Shown here in pieces: positions 26,262-35,805 of a stretch of 64,000 nucleotides of DNA. The stretch lies in the NCBI RefSeq assembly GCF_010669225.1, contig NZ_CP048627.1, positions 2,307,292 through 2,371,291 on the forward strand. Reading direction: 5' to 3'. The position numbers and the translations under genes were made by a program. The stretch is from Megamonas funiformis. Its GTDB lineage: Bacteria > Bacillota > Negativicutes > Selenomonadales > Selenomonadaceae. The first letter of the stretch is position 1; every line of letters starts with the position of its first letter. The notes beneath the pieces are model-generated. The model saw nothing but the letters and a program-made list of their open reading frames with translations. It searched no databases and was not told the DNA's origin.

Positions 26262-27776
26262 ATGGATCCAATTTTAAAATTACAAAATGGCAGTGATGTC
26301 AGAGGTGTAGCAGTTGAAGGTGTAGCTGATGAACCTGTTACTTTGACACCAGAATATGCTAATCGCATTGTGCAAGCTTTCGTTTTATGGCTCAGCAAAA
26401 AAAGTGGCAAAAAAGCAAGTGAATTAAAAATCGCTGTAGGTCATGATTCTCGTATTTCTGCACCAATGTTAAAACAACAAGCTTTAATGGCAATTGTAGC
26501 TCAAGGAGCAACAGCTGTTGATTGTTCCATGGCTACAACTCCAGCTATGTTTATGTCTTTAGTATATGAAGAAACAAAATATGATGGTTCTATGATGATT
26601 ACTGCAAGCCATCTTCCATTTAATCGCAATGGTATTAAATTCTTTGAACCAGAAAATGGCGGTATGGAAAAGAAAGACCTCACTGATATGCTCAAAATTG
26701 CTTGCGAATTGACTGAACAGATAGCAGATATCAGCAGTGTAGAAAAATTTGATTTAGTTTCTCTTTATGCTGAAAATCTTTGCACAAAAATCCGTGAAGG
26801 TATCAACAGCAAAGACAATTATGATAAACCACTTACAGGCAATCATATCGTAGTAGATGCAGGTAATGGTGCTGGAGGATTTTTTGCACAAAAAGTTTTA
26901 GCTCAGTTAGGTGCAGATACTACAGGTAGTTTATACTTAGATCCAGATGGACATTTCCCAAATCATATTCCAAATCCAGAAAATAAAGAAGCTATGGACG
27001 CTATTCGCGGTGCAGTGCTTAATAATAAAGCTGATTTAGGTTTGATTTTTGACACTGACGTAGATAGAATGTCTGCTGTATTTAGCGATGGTCAAGAAGT
27101 AAATCGTGATGCACTCATTGCTATGATGGCTGCTATCTTAGTGAAAGATTATCCAAATTCCACTATTGTTACTGACTCTGTAACTTCTGATAAATTGACT
27201 GCATTTTTGGAAGGTGAATTACAGTTAAAACATCATCGTTTCCAACGTGGTTATAAAAATGTAATCAATGAATGCAAACGCTTAAATGAAGAAGGCGTAG
27301 TATCTCCACTCGCTATTGAAACAAGTGGTCATGGTGCACTTAAAGAAAATTATTATCTTGATGATGGTGCATATATGGCAGTTAAACTCTTAATTGCTGC
27401 AGCTAAAACTAAAGCAGAAGGTAAAACTTTAAATAGCTTGATTGAAAAACTTGAACCACAATTTGAAACAGCAGAATATCGCTTAAAATTAAAAGGTGAA
27501 GATTTCAAAGCTTATGGGGCAAAAGTTTTAGAAATATTTACTGCTCGTGCAAAAGAAAAAGGATATCATATTGTAACACCAAATTATGAAGGTGTACGCA
27601 TTAGCTTTAAAGGTGAAGCAAATGGTTGGGCATTGCTTCGTCAATCTTTACATGATCCTAATATGCCACTTAATGTAGAAGGTAATGGCGAAGGCGATTG
27701 TGCAAAAATCACAGCTATGATGAAAGAATTATTAAGTGGTTTTGACCAATTAGATATCTCTGTATTTGATAAATAA
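26262..27776 (+). CDS. Phosphomannomutase/phosphoglucomutase (alpha-D-phosphohexomutase)
   Basis: 504 residues. Motifs in order: N-terminal GSDVRGVA, the phosphoserine loop TASHLPFNRNG (Ser near 127), the metal loop DTDVDRM, the sugar-binding ETSGHGALKENY and a C-terminal phosphate-binding region (SFKGEANGWALLRQSLHDP). It interconverts hexose 1- and 6-phosphates for glycogen, LPS or cell-wall precursors. The serine loop reads TASHLP rather than TASHNP, a variation seen in part of the family. GGGG-rich site before the ATG; monocistronic with a strong terminator. Confidence 0.85.
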   Translation: MDPILKLQNGSDVRGVAVEGVADEPVTLTPEYANRIVQAFVLWLSKKSGKKASELKIAVGHDSRISAPMLKQQALMAIVAQGATAVDCSMATTPAMFMSLVYEETKYDGSMMITASHLPFNRNGIKFFEPENGGMEKKDLTDMLKIACELTEQIADISSVEKFDLVSLYAENLCTKIREGINSKDNYDKPLTGNHIVVDAGNGAGGFFAQKVLAQLGADTTGSLYLDPDGHFPNHIPNPENKEAMDAIRGAVLNNKADLGLIFDTDVDRMSAVFSDGQEVNRDALIAMMAAILVKDYPNSTIVTDSVTSDKLTAFLEGELQLKHHRFQRGYKNVINECKRLNEEGVVSPLAIETSGHGALKENYYLDDGAYMAVKLLIAAAKTKAEGKTLNSLIEKLEPQFETAEYRLKLKGEDFKAYGAKVLEIFTARAKEKGYHIVTPNYEGVRISFKGEANGWALLRQSLHDPNMPLNVEGNGEGDCAKITAMMKELLSGFDQLDISVFDK

Positions 27777-27818
27777 TAATATAGCGGAAAATAGCAGAAG
27801 TTTATATTATCAATAATA

Positions 27819-27862
27819 AAAACCTCGAGAAGGGTAGTTTTATGTTTCTCGAGGTTTTTGTT
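27819..27862 (+). terminator. Terminator after the phosphohexomutase gene
   Basis: AAAACCTCGAGA (27819-27830) pairs with TCTCGAGGTTTT (27847-27858), followed by TTTGTTTTG. Confidence 0.88.
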
Positions 27863-27984
27863 TTGTATTTGTTTTCTCTATAGATACTTTTACATAGTTT
27901 ATAAAATAATCTTTTAGGGTGTATTTTATTTTTTGGTTGAAATGTTGTAAACTATAAGGAAACGCATTTGAAAGGAGTATTTTT

Positions 27985-29214
27985 ATGGATTTACATAATT
28001 TATTGGTATTTCAAGATTTATTCAATGATGATGTTTTTAGAGATATCGAAAAAACTATTTCTCGAGAAAATTTAAATAAAGGGGCTGTTGCTGCTAAGTT
28101 GATTAATAAGGCGGAGCAGTTGGGTTTATCTGGAAATATTATACGTTCATATATGATTTATACTGTGGCTCATCAAAGTAATTGTGTGTCTTATGCAGTA
28201 GAAAAATCTGGTGGTAAAATCGGTAAAAGTTTGTATCAAGCTTTTTGTCATGATATTGAATTAATAGAAAAATTATTGCTTCTAAAACCTAGTTTACTTT
28301 TAGATTGCGATTTATTAGATGATTATGAACCGACAAATATTAATCAATCTACAGCGTTCAATTTATTAGTAGAAAATCTAGATAAAGCACAAACTAGCAA
28401 GGATAAGGCAGATGTTTTTATCAATTATTATAGAATATTTGGCAGTGGAGATATGGCAGATTATCGAGCTTTCCGTTGGGATAGAGATGAGGATAGTTTA
28501 GTTGGTATTAAACATTTTGAAACTATGAAACTTCAAGATTTAATCGGCTATGAATATCAAAAACAAGAATTATTAGCCAATACGAAAGCCTTTGTAGAAG
28601 ATAAGCCAGCAAATAATGTTTTACTTGTAGGGGCAAGAGGTACAGGAAAATCTTCAGGTGTAAAAGCAGTGGTTAATTCTTTCTTTGATAAGGGTTTGCG
28701 TTTAGTTCAATTAACTAAAGAGCAATTAATAGATTTACCTGTTATTATGGAGCGTTTGCGAGATTTTAGCAGTAAGAAATTCATCATTTTCTTAGATGAT
28801 TTATCTTTTGAAGAATTTGAAGTGGAATATAAATATTTAAAATCAGCAATTGAAGGTGGTGCTTCGGCAAAACCTGAAAATGTACTTATTTATGCTACAT
28901 CAAATCGTCGTCATTTGATTAAAGAAAGTTATAAAGATAGAGGGGCAAATGATGATGATATGCACCGCAGTGATACATTGAATGAAACTATTTCACTTTC
29001 TGATAGATTTGGTTTAATCATCTATTATATGGCACCAAACCAACAAGAATATTTAGATATTGTAGATGGTTTATTAAAACAGCATGGCATAGAATTATCT
29101 AAAGAAGAATTGCGCGTAAAAGCAGGGGCATGGGAAAAAGAACATTCTGGACGCTCCGGCAGAATAGCACAACAGTTTGTAACACATTATTTAGGGCAAG
29201 TTTATAATAAATAA
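27985..29214 (+). CDS. DUF815 AAA-type ATP-binding protein
   Basis: 409 residues. The C-terminal two thirds is an AAA ATPase with the conserved DUF815 lead-in DLIGYEYQKQELLANTKAF, Walker A GARGTGKSS (about 213-221), Walker B FIIFLDDLSFE, a sensor-1 ATSNRRHL and an arginine-bearing DRFGLII segment. The N-terminal 170 residues are helical and unassigned. DUF815 ATPases are common in bacteria but lack a confirmed role. GAAAGGAG before the ATG. Single gene. Confidence 0.82.
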   Translation: MDLHNLLVFQDLFNDDVFRDIEKTISRENLNKGAVAAKLINKAEQLGLSGNIIRSYMIYTVAHQSNCVSYAVEKSGGKIGKSLYQAFCHDIELIEKLLLLKPSLLLDCDLLDDYEPTNINQSTAFNLLVENLDKAQTSKDKADVFINYYRIFGSGDMADYRAFRWDRDEDSLVGIKHFETMKLQDLIGYEYQKQELLANTKAFVEDKPANNVLLVGARGTGKSSGVKAVVNSFFDKGLRLVQLTKEQLIDLPVIMERLRDFSSKKFIIFLDDLSFEEFEVEYKYLKSAIEGGASAKPENVLIYATSNRRHLIKESYKDRGANDDDMHRSDTLNETISLSDRFGLIIYYMAPNQQEYLDIVDGLLKQHGIELSKEELRVKAGAWEKEHSGRSGRIAQQFVTHYLGQVYNK

Positions 29215-29240
29215 AAAGCAGGAGATATCCTGCTTTTTTA
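29213..29240. terminator. Bidirectional terminator between the DUF815 gene and pdxT
   Basis: AAAAAGCAGGA (29213-29223) pairs with TCCTGCTTTTT (29228-29238). The stem begins inside the stop codon of the DUF815 gene. Confidence 0.82.
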
Positions 29241-29273
29241 TTAGAAAATTTCATTGAATTTTTTATTATAGAT

Positions 29274-29849
29274 TTAAATCATTGATAGGAAATATTGATG
29301 AAATCTTAAATCACAAGTTAATTCCGGGTGAAAAGAGCTTACAAGCATATTTTTTTGTCGTGCAGCTATGATTTTATTATCTAAAGTAGCTAAAATTTGT
29401 ACATCTTTATCTGTTTTAGTGATGTAGGGAGCACGAATAAATACTAAAGGAATAGGCATATTTTTATCTATGGTAGGAATTAATAAATTAGTAGAAAAAC
29501 TATCTAATTGAGAGCCATAGCCATTGCGTTTAACTGTTATATCCATAGTTGCAAGATGCGTATTTGTTTGATTTTCAATATTTTTAGCAAGCAAGATTAA
29601 GCCAGCACAAGTGCCAAATACAGGTAAACCTGAAATGATTTTTTGCCGTAAAATTTCTTTTAAGCTAAAATAATCAAGAAGTTTTCCTATAGCTGTAGAC
29701 TCGCCACCAGGTAAAATAAGCCCATCAATACAATCTAAATCTTTGGCTGTTTTTACTATACGAATTTTTGTATGTGGTATTTGCAATAAGATTTCTTGAT
29801 GTTCAGCAATAGCCCCTTGCATACCTAAAATACCAATTATTTTATTCAT
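29274..29849 (-). CDS. pdxT: Pyridoxal 5'-phosphate synthase glutaminase subunit
   Basis: 191 residues, class I glutaminase. Catalytic Cys in FGTCAGLIL (about 79), the oxyanion strand LILPGGESTAIG, and the His-Glu pair in SFHPELT are all present. It supplies ammonia from glutamine to PdxS for one-step vitamin B6 synthesis. It lies 6 bases after pdxS on the same strand and is surely cotranscribed. Confidence 0.96.
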   Translation of the reverse strand: MNKIIGILGMQGAIAEHQEILLQIPHTKIRIVKTAKDLDCIDGLILPGGESTAIGKLLDYFSLKEILRQKIISGLPVFGTCAGLILLAKNIENQTNTHLATMDITVKRNGYGSQLDSFSTNLLIPTIDKNMPIPLVFIRAPYITKTDKDVQILATLDNKIIAARQKNMLVSSFHPELTCDLRFHQYFLSMI

Positions 29850-29855
29850 ATCACA

Positions 29856-30734
29856 TTACCAGCCACGTTTTGCCATTTGTTGTTCTTGAGGAATAGTATC
29901 TATTTCTATACCGACCATAGCTTCACCGAGATTTTCTGATATTTTAGCTAGTTTTTCAGGATCATTGTAAAAAGTAGTAGCTTCGACAATAGCTTTTGCT
30001 CGTTTTTGTGGATCACCGGATTTGAAGATGCCAGAGCCTACAAATACACCATCAACACCTAATTGCATCATTAAGGCAGCATCAGCAGGAGTGGCAATAC
30101 CACCAGCTGCAAAATTAACAACAGGAAGTTTTCCATATTCATGTACATAACAAACTAAATCAAAAGGAGCACCTATTTCTTTAGCGATATGCATTAACTC
30201 ACTAGATGTGGCAGATTTTACTCTATTGATATCTTTTTGCATAGTTCTAAAATGACGAACAGCTTCAATGACATTTCCAGTACCTGCTTCACCTTTTGTT
30301 CTAATCATACTAGCACCTTCACCAATTCGACGAAGTGCTTCACCTAAATTTCTAGCACCACAAACAAAAGGAATATCAAAATCTTGTTTATAGATATGAT
30401 TTTCGTCATCAGCTGGTGTTAAAACTTCTGATTCATCAATATAATCAATGCCGATAGCTTGTAATATTTGAGCTTCAACAAAGTGACCAATGCGAGCTTT
30501 TGCCATAACAGGGATAGAAACAGCTTCTTTAATTTCTCGTATCATTTTAGGATCTGACATGCGAGCAACTCCACCTTCACGACGTATATCAGCAGGTACG
30601 CGTTCAAGTGCCATAACTGCAACAGCACCAGCTTCTTGAGCTATTTTTGCTTGCTCTACGTTGGTAACATCCATAATAACTCCGCCTTTGAGCATTTGTG
30701 CAAGATTTTTATTTAAATTGTAACGATTATTCAT
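29856..30734 (-). CDS. pdxS: Pyridoxal 5'-phosphate synthase lyase subunit
   Basis: 292 residues, the normal size of this highly conserved TIM-barrel enzyme. Signature segments are the N-terminal [11 protein letters not shown], the Schiff-base Lys in [27 protein letters not shown] and the C-terminal [16 protein letters not shown]. It condenses ribose 5-phosphate, glyceraldehyde 3-phosphate and ammonia to PLP. Transcribed divergently from the MocR-type regulator gene; the palindrome at 30777-30792 lies 43 bases upstream of its start and is a likely operator. Confidence 0.97.
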   Translation of the reverse strand: MNNRYNLNKNLAQMLKGGVIMDVTNVEQAKIAQEAGAVAVMALERVPADIRREGGVARMSDPKMIREIKEAVSIPVMAKARIGHFVEAQILQAIGIDYIDESEVLTPADDENHIYKQDFDIPFVCGARNLGEALRRIGEGASMIRTKGEAGTGNVIEAVRHFRTMQKDINRVKSATSSELMHIAKEIGAPFDLVCYVHEYGKLPVVNFAAGGIATPADAALMMQLGVDGVFVGSGIFKSGDPQKRAKAIVEATTFYNDPEKLAKISENLGEAMVGIEIDTIPQEQQMAKRGW

Positions 30735-30776
30735 GATAGGCTCCTTTGATTGTAGTATATTAATTAAAATGATAAA

Positions 30777-30792
30777 ATTGTATCAATACAAT
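30777..30792. promoter_or_regulatory. PdxR operator candidate 1, divergent spacer
   Basis: ATTGTATCAATACAAT is an inverted repeat (ATTGTAT and ATACAAT around CA) between pdxS and the regulator gene. It shares TTGTATCNATACAA with the second site at 30874-30887. Confidence 0.65.
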
Positions 30793-30851
30793 ATTTAAAT
30801 TTGCAAATTAAATTTTATAAATTATAGATAAAGGAGAAAAAAATAGCAAGA

Positions 30852-32291
30852 ATGAAGGATAAATTAATTGAATTTGTATCGATACAATTAGACAAAGATT
30901 TAAAAGAGCCTTTATATGTACAATTATATGAGCAAATAAAATTAATGATAAAACAGCATTTATTATCACCAGGGTATAAGTTACCAGCTGTACGAAGTCT
31001 AGCTCAAAATTTGCAAGTAAATCCAAGTACAGTAGTTAATGCTTACAAAGAATTAGAAAAAAATGGTTTTATTTTTAGTAAGCGTGGTAGCGGAAGTTAT
31101 GTGGCTGAACAAGTGATTAATACTATTGATGAATTAGAAGAGAATAATCACATTCCCATTGATTTAACTGATGATTTAAAAATTTTGCAGGGTCAAAAAA
31201 ATGTGATAAATATGAGTACGATATCCTTAAATCCGGATATGATTTCCATAGAGACTTTTAAGCAAGTGGTAAATAAAATTTTGGAAAGAGACAAAGGATA
31301 TGCATTTACATATCAAGACAGTCAAGGCTATTTGTCACTTCGCCAATCGATTACTCAAGAATTAGCGAAAAAAAGGATAAATACAACGCCAGAATACATT
31401 CAGATTATTTCAGGTGCACAACAAGGCATAGATATAGTGGCACGTGCTATTTTAAAACATGGAGATATTGTATTTGTAGAAAATCCAACTTATCCAGGTG
31501 CGATAGCGGCTTTTCGTTCTTGTGGGGCAAAAATTATAGATATTAAATTGACAAAAGAAGGTATTGACTTAGTTGACCTCGAAAATAAATTAAGGAAATT
31601 TAGACCTAAATTGATATATGTGATGCCTAATATTCAAAATCCTACAGGCATATCTTATACAAAAGCTAATTGTCGTCGTTTAATGGGATTGGCTCGTTTT
31701 TATAATGCTTATATTTTGGAAGATGATTATATAAGTGGTCTTTGTTATCAAGAAAAATCGCCTATACCTTTAAAAGCGTATGATACAGATGATCGAGTGA
31801 TTTATATTCGCAGTTTATCAAAGATTTTTATGCCAGGATTAAGACTTGCTTATTTAATCATGCCCCAAGTATTGGCACAGACTTTATTAAATGTAAAACA
31901 TATTTCAGATATAGCGACTTCTGGACTTACACAGAGAGTTTTTGATTATTATTTGCGTGAAGGATTATGGCAAGAACATTTAAATTCTATTCGCAGTGTG
32001 TATAAAACACAATTTGAATTTGCTCTTAGAATGGCAAAAAAATATTTGCCTAAAGATATAGATTATTTAAAACCACAAGGGGGATTGTCTTTGTGGTTGA
32101 ATTTGCCGGATAGATTGAATGCAAGTGAGATAATTGAAAAAGCTAGAAATGAAGGGGTAATAATTTGCGATGGTGCACCATTTTTTGTGCGCAATGCCCC
32201 TAATAAACAGATACGTTTGAGTTTTGCCACTTTGTCTTTGGCAGAAATAAATACAGGGATAAAAATAATTCAAAATATAACTAAATCTTAA
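30852..32291 (+). CDS. pdxR: MocR/GntR-type regulator of PLP synthesis (PdxR-like)
   Basis: 479 residues. An N-terminal GntR winged helix (about 15-80: EPLYVQLYEQIK, GYKLPAVRSLAQNLQVNPSTV) is fused to a fold-type I aminotransferase domain with NPTYPGA, the PLP-Asp region MPNIQNPTG, and the Schiff-base Lys in SLSKIFMPGLRLAY. Such MocR proteins sense PLP and control pdxST; the divergent pairing here is the textbook arrangement. AAGGAG (30831-30836) lies 15 bases before the ATG, unusually far, while an in-frame ATA sits at optimal distance. An operator-like palindrome lies within codons 8-12. Gfo/Idh gene follows 13 bases later. Confidence 0.9.
   Translation: MKDKLIEFVSIQLDKDLKEPLYVQLYEQIKLMIKQHLLSPGYKLPAVRSLAQNLQVNPSTVVNAYKELEKNGFIFSKRGSGSYVAEQVINTIDELEENNHIPIDLTDDLKILQGQKNVINMSTISLNPDMISIETFKQVVNKILERDKGYAFTYQDSQGYLSLRQSITQELAKKRINTTPEYIQIISGAQQGIDIVARAILKHGDIVFVENPTYPGAIAAFRSCGAKIIDIKLTKEGIDLVDLENKLRKFRPKLIYVMPNIQNPTGISYTKANCRRLMGLARFYNAYILEDDYISGLCYQEKSPIPLKAYDTDDRVIYIRSLSKIFMPGLRLAYLIMPQVLAQTLLNVKHISDIATSGLTQRVFDYYLREGLWQEHLNSIRSVYKTQFEFALRMAKKYLPKDIDYLKPQGGLSLWLNLPDRLNASEIIEKARNEGVIICDGAPFFVRNAPNKQIRLSFATLSLAEINTGIKIIQNITKS
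30874..30887. promoter_or_regulatory. PdxR operator candidate 2, inside the regulator's own 5' coding region
   Basis: The perfect palindrome TTGTATCGATACAA matches site 1 at 13 of 14 positions. Centre-to-centre distance is 96 bp, about nine helical turns, compatible with looping over the divergent promoters. Confidence 0.6.
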
Positions 32292-32304
32292 AGGGGGAAT
32301 ACTT

Positions 32305-33288
32305 ATGAAAATAGGTATTGCTGGAAACGGCAAAATTGTACATGAAATGATAGGAGCTACAAAAAATATTCAAGATTTAGAAATTGTAGCTATATGTAGT
32401 CGACCACAGAGCAGACAAAAAGCAGAAGAAATAGCAGATAAATTTAATATCGCTAAAATATATACAGATTATAATCAAATGCTAGAAGATGGCGAAATAG
32501 ATTTTATTTATGTAGCTGTAGCCAACAGTGTGCATTATGAATATACAAAAAAAGCACTAGAGGCAGGGAAAAACGTCATTTGTGAAAAACCTTTTACCAT
32601 CACAGCAAAACAGACACAAGAATTAATAGATTTAGCTAAAGCTAAAAATCTATTTTTATTTGAAGCTATCACTATTTTATATGCGCCAAATTATCAATAT
32701 ATAAAAGAAAATTTAAATCAAATCGGTCAATTGCGTTATGTTCATGCTAATTATGCACAATATTCTAGCCGTTATGATAGATATTTAAACAAAGATGTAG
32801 CACCAGCATTTAGCCCTGAACATGCAGGGGGTGCTTTATATGATTTAAATATTTATAATTTACATTTTGTCATGGGCGTATTAGGTATACCAAAAGAAGT
32901 TATTTATCGACCAAACCTCGGTTTTAATGGCATAGATATTTCAGGTACAGCATTATTAGATTATGATGATTATACAGTAGTATGTAGTGCAGCTAAAGAC
33001 TCCGAAAGTATCAGCGGAATTGTATTTCAAGGTGAAAAAGGCTATATGGAATTAGTAGGTGCGCCAAATGCTTGTGCGTTAGTCAAAGTTCATAAAAAAG
33101 GTGAAGAAGAAATCTTGATAAATAAAGAAAAATATAATCATCGCATGGTCAATGAATTTGTAGCCTTCATAGAAATCTTTAAACAACAAGATTTAATTAC
33201 TTGTTATAAAACATTAGAACATAGTTTAAATGTAATGAAAGTATTAGAACAAGCTAGAATAAGTGGCAAAGTAGAATTTAATATTTGA
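32305..33288 (+). CDS. Gfo/Idh/MocA-family NAD(P)-dependent oxidoreductase
   Basis: 327 residues. Rossmann start MKIGIAGNGKIVHEM (a variant of GxGxIG), the family hallmark EKPFTITAKQTQELI, and a C-terminal alpha/beta domain with HAGGALYDLNIYNLHFVMG in place of the usual GGGxxxDxGxH. The family oxidises or reduces sugars, inositols and related compounds. GGGGG-type ribosome-binding site 9 bases before the ATG and only 13 bases after the pdxR stop, so probably in the same transcript. A function in B6 metabolism is conceivable but unsupported. Confidence 0.82.
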   Translation: MKIGIAGNGKIVHEMIGATKNIQDLEIVAICSRPQSRQKAEEIADKFNIAKIYTDYNQMLEDGEIDFIYVAVANSVHYEYTKKALEAGKNVICEKPFTITAKQTQELIDLAKAKNLFLFEAITILYAPNYQYIKENLNQIGQLRYVHANYAQYSSRYDRYLNKDVAPAFSPEHAGGALYDLNIYNLHFVMGVLGIPKEVIYRPNLGFNGIDISGTALLDYDDYTVVCSAAKDSESISGIVFQGEKGYMELVGAPNACALVKVHKKGEEEILINKEKYNHRMVNEFVAFIEIFKQQDLITCYKTLEHSLNVMKVLEQARISGKVEFNI

Positions 33289-33308
33289 GTATTTTAATTT
33301 TATAAATA

Positions 33309-33345
33309 GAAAAGGCATAAGAATTTTTTCTTATGCCTTTTCTTA
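33309..33345. terminator. Terminator after the Gfo/Idh gene
   Basis: GAAAAGGCATAAGAA (33309-33323) pairs perfectly with TTCTTATGCCTTTTC (33328-33342). Tail TTAAG is only weakly T-rich. Confidence 0.7.
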
Positions 33346-33385
33346 AGATAAGTTATATTTTTAAAGAAAGTTGTTGGTTATTTAA

Positions 33386-33961
33386 TTATTTAATGTAATT
33401 AGCGATTAATTCTACAGCTTTATCTATGCCACAGCGACCTACATTGATTATCATATCATAATCTGCACAATCACCCCATGTAGAACCTGTATAATAATTA
33501 TAGTAAGAAGCACGTTTAGCATCTTCTTTTTTTAATGTAGCTAAATCTTTATGATAAACATTAGTGCCTCGTATTTTGCGGAATTCATCATCTGCACAAA
33601 TAAAGAAGTGATGAGCATTTTTTACATCTTTCAAAATGAAATTAGCACAGCGACCGATAAAAATACCAGAATTTTTTTCAGCGAGTGCTTTGATAGCTTT
33701 TGATTGTGGAGTGAATAAATAATTATCGTCTTCTACATTCAAATCAGCAAACATAGTTTCATATGGAGAAACACTGCCATAGAGATTGTCATATGTTAAA
33801 TCTAATTCATTAAGAGAAACACCTTTTTCAAGATGAGCAGAAATAAATGCTACAAGTTTGCGGTCATATAAAGGTATTTGTAATTGTTTAGCTAATTTTT
33901 CAGCGATTTCACGACCACCAGCACCATATTGACGACCAATAGTAATAATACAATTACTCAT
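33386..33961 (-). CDS. Cytidylate kinase-like P-loop protein
   Basis: 191 residues. The N-terminus CIITIGRQYGAGGREIAEKLA is the Walker A variant of the cytidylate-kinase-like family, followed by PLYDRKLV. A basic lid segment (KRASYYNYYTG) and a C-terminal DMIINVGRCGIDKAVELI complete the pattern. It is distinct from canonical Cmk (about 220 residues) and common in gut anaerobes; the true substrate is unknown. It lies 78 bases after the isomerase gene with an intervening hairpin (33986-34009), so cotranscription is possible. Confidence 0.78.
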   Translation of the reverse strand: MSNCIITIGRQYGAGGREIAEKLAKQLQIPLYDRKLVAFISAHLEKGVSLNELDLTYDNLYGSVSPYETMFADLNVEDDNYLFTPQSKAIKALAEKNSGIFIGRCANFILKDVKNAHHFFICADDEFRKIRGTNVYHKDLATLKKEDAKRASYYNYYTGSTWGDCADYDMIINVGRCGIDKAVELIANYIK

Positions 33962-34039
33962 GAAATAATCCTCCTATTTATAAGAGAGCACCTACAAAAG
34001 TAGATGCTCTTTATTATTATTTATTATATTTATCTTTAA

Positions 34040-35527
34040 TTAAGCAAAAGGATTTTCTGTTGGGTACATCATAGTTTTTGGCTGATTGAAAGCTACATCT
34101 TCAACACCTAAGAATTTGAAGATACTGAATAAAGCTTTACCATAATGACCGAATGCTACAGCACCATGATGTGGATATTGTTTTTCAATGAGTACATGAC
34201 GATAGAAACGACCCATTTCAGGAATAGCGAAGATACCGATACCACCGAAGGAACGAGTAGCAACAGGTAATACTTCACCTTGAGCTATATAAGAGCGTAA
34301 TTGTCCAGCTGCATTGCTTTGGAGACGATAGAATGTGATTTTACCTGGAGCAATATCGCCTTCCAAAGTACCACGAGTGATATCTGGAGTGCCACCATTT
34401 TCAAGTAAACGATTTTGGATAAGCTGATATTTGATAGCACCTTTAGCGAGTTTGCACATAGGAGTATTACCGCAATGGAAGCCCATGAATGTATCTTTGA
34501 GGGTGTAGTTTTTATATTTTGGAGCAATATCTTCTTCGAATAAATCTTTTGGTACAGAGTTGTTGATATCGAGAAGAGTTACAGCATCGCCACTTACGCA
34601 AGTACCAATATATTCGCTGAGTGCGCCATAGATATCTACTTCACAAGCAACAGGAATACCACGAGATACAAGACGGCTATTTACATAGCATGGTTCAAAA
34701 CCGAATTGAGATGGGAATGCAGGCCAGCATTTATTAGCAAATACTACATATTTTCTAGAACCTTTATGTTTTTCAGCCCAATCAAGTAATGTTAATTCAT
34801 ATTGAGCCATGCGTTTTAAAAGATCTGGATATGGATTAGATGTGCCCATTTCTTCAGCCATATCTTTAACGATATCATCAATACGTGGGTCATCAGCATG
34901 TTCTTTATAAGAAACAAGTAAATCAAGTTCGGAGTTTTCTTCGATTTCTACGCCTAAATCATAAAGTGGTTTGATTGGAGCATTGCAAGCAAAGAAATCT
35001 TGTGGACGAGGGCCAAAAGTGATGATTTTTAGATTTGCTACACCGATTAAAGCACGTGCAACAGGATTAAATTCGTTGATCATTTCAGCGATTTCATCAG
35101 CAGTACCTACAGGATATTCTGGAATGAATGCTTTGATTTTTCTAAGACCGAGATTGTAAGAGCAGTTGAGCATACCGCAATAAGCATCGCCACGACCATT
35201 GATGAGGTCTTTGCCTGTTTCTTCAGCAGCAGCTACATACATTACAGGGCCATCGAATTTTTGAGCAATTAAAGTTTCAGGAGTTTCTGGACCAAAGTTA
35301 CCTAAGAAAACAACTAAAGCATTACAGCCAGCAGTTTTAACTTCTTCAACTGCTTTGAGCATATCGATTTCATTTTCTACTACAGTTTGAGCTTCGAAAA
35401 TTTCACCATATTGTTTAGTGTAAGTTTCAACAATTGCTTTTCTACGATTTTCAGAAAGAGAAACGATAAAGCAATCACGACTTACAGCAATGATACCAAG
35501 TTTTACATCAGGAATATTATTAAACAT
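34040..35527 (-). CDS. L-fucose/arabinose-isomerase-family sugar isomerase
   Basis: 495 residues, shorter than FucI (about 590). The N-terminal domain has KLGIIAVSRDCF and VVFLGNFGPETP; the middle part has ITFGPRPQDF and NSELDLLVSYKEHADD, and the C-terminal half DMAEEMG, FGFEPCYVNSRLVSRG and a GFHCGNTP motif. The fold belongs to the FucI/AraA superfamily, which interconverts aldoses and ketoses with Mn2+. Divergent from xylulokinase and sharing its operator type, so its product should feed a ketose to that kinase. AraA- and XylA-type isomerases are absent here. Actual aldose is unknown. Confidence 0.78.
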   Translation of the reverse strand: MFNNIPDVKLGIIAVSRDCFIVSLSENRRKAIVETYTKQYGEIFEAQTVVENEIDMLKAVEEVKTAGCNALVVFLGNFGPETPETLIAQKFDGPVMYVAAAEETGKDLINGRGDAYCGMLNCSYNLGLRKIKAFIPEYPVGTADEIAEMINEFNPVARALIGVANLKIITFGPRPQDFFACNAPIKPLYDLGVEIEENSELDLLVSYKEHADDPRIDDIVKDMAEEMGTSNPYPDLLKRMAQYELTLLDWAEKHKGSRKYVVFANKCWPAFPSQFGFEPCYVNSRLVSRGIPVACEVDIYGALSEYIGTCVSGDAVTLLDINNSVPKDLFEEDIAPKYKNYTLKDTFMGFHCGNTPMCKLAKGAIKYQLIQNRLLENGGTPDITRGTLEGDIAPGKITFYRLQSNAAGQLRSYIAQGEVLPVATRSFGGIGIFAIPEMGRFYRHVLIEKQYPHHGAVAFGHYGKALFSIFKFLGVEDVAFNQPKTMMYPTENPFA

Positions 35528-35584
35528 GAATATACTCTCCTTTTATATATACACTAATATATTTACTATTTTATTATTTTGTTT

Positions 35585-35643
35585 TTGTGCTTAGGCACAA
35601 TCAAGAACAATTAAAGAATACCATGTAGTGATGTTTTTGTCAA
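35585..35643 (-). promoter_or_regulatory. Isomerase promoter with downstream LacI-type operator
   Basis: On the minus strand, TTGACA (35643-35638), a 17-bp spacer and TATTCT (35620-35615) form a near-consensus promoter. TTGTGCTTAGGCACAA (35585-35600) lies just downstream of the expected start of transcription. Confidence 0.8.
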
Positions 35644-35805
35644 TAAAAATTTTTTAGAAAATTTATAATAATAGTTTAATAAAAAAATCGTCTTTTTATA
35701 AAAGAAATGTTTCTGTGTAAAATATTGAAAAAATAATATTTTTACTTATTTATAATAAAATAGAAAAACATATTAAAAAAATCTGAAAAATTATAAAAAT
35801 AAATA

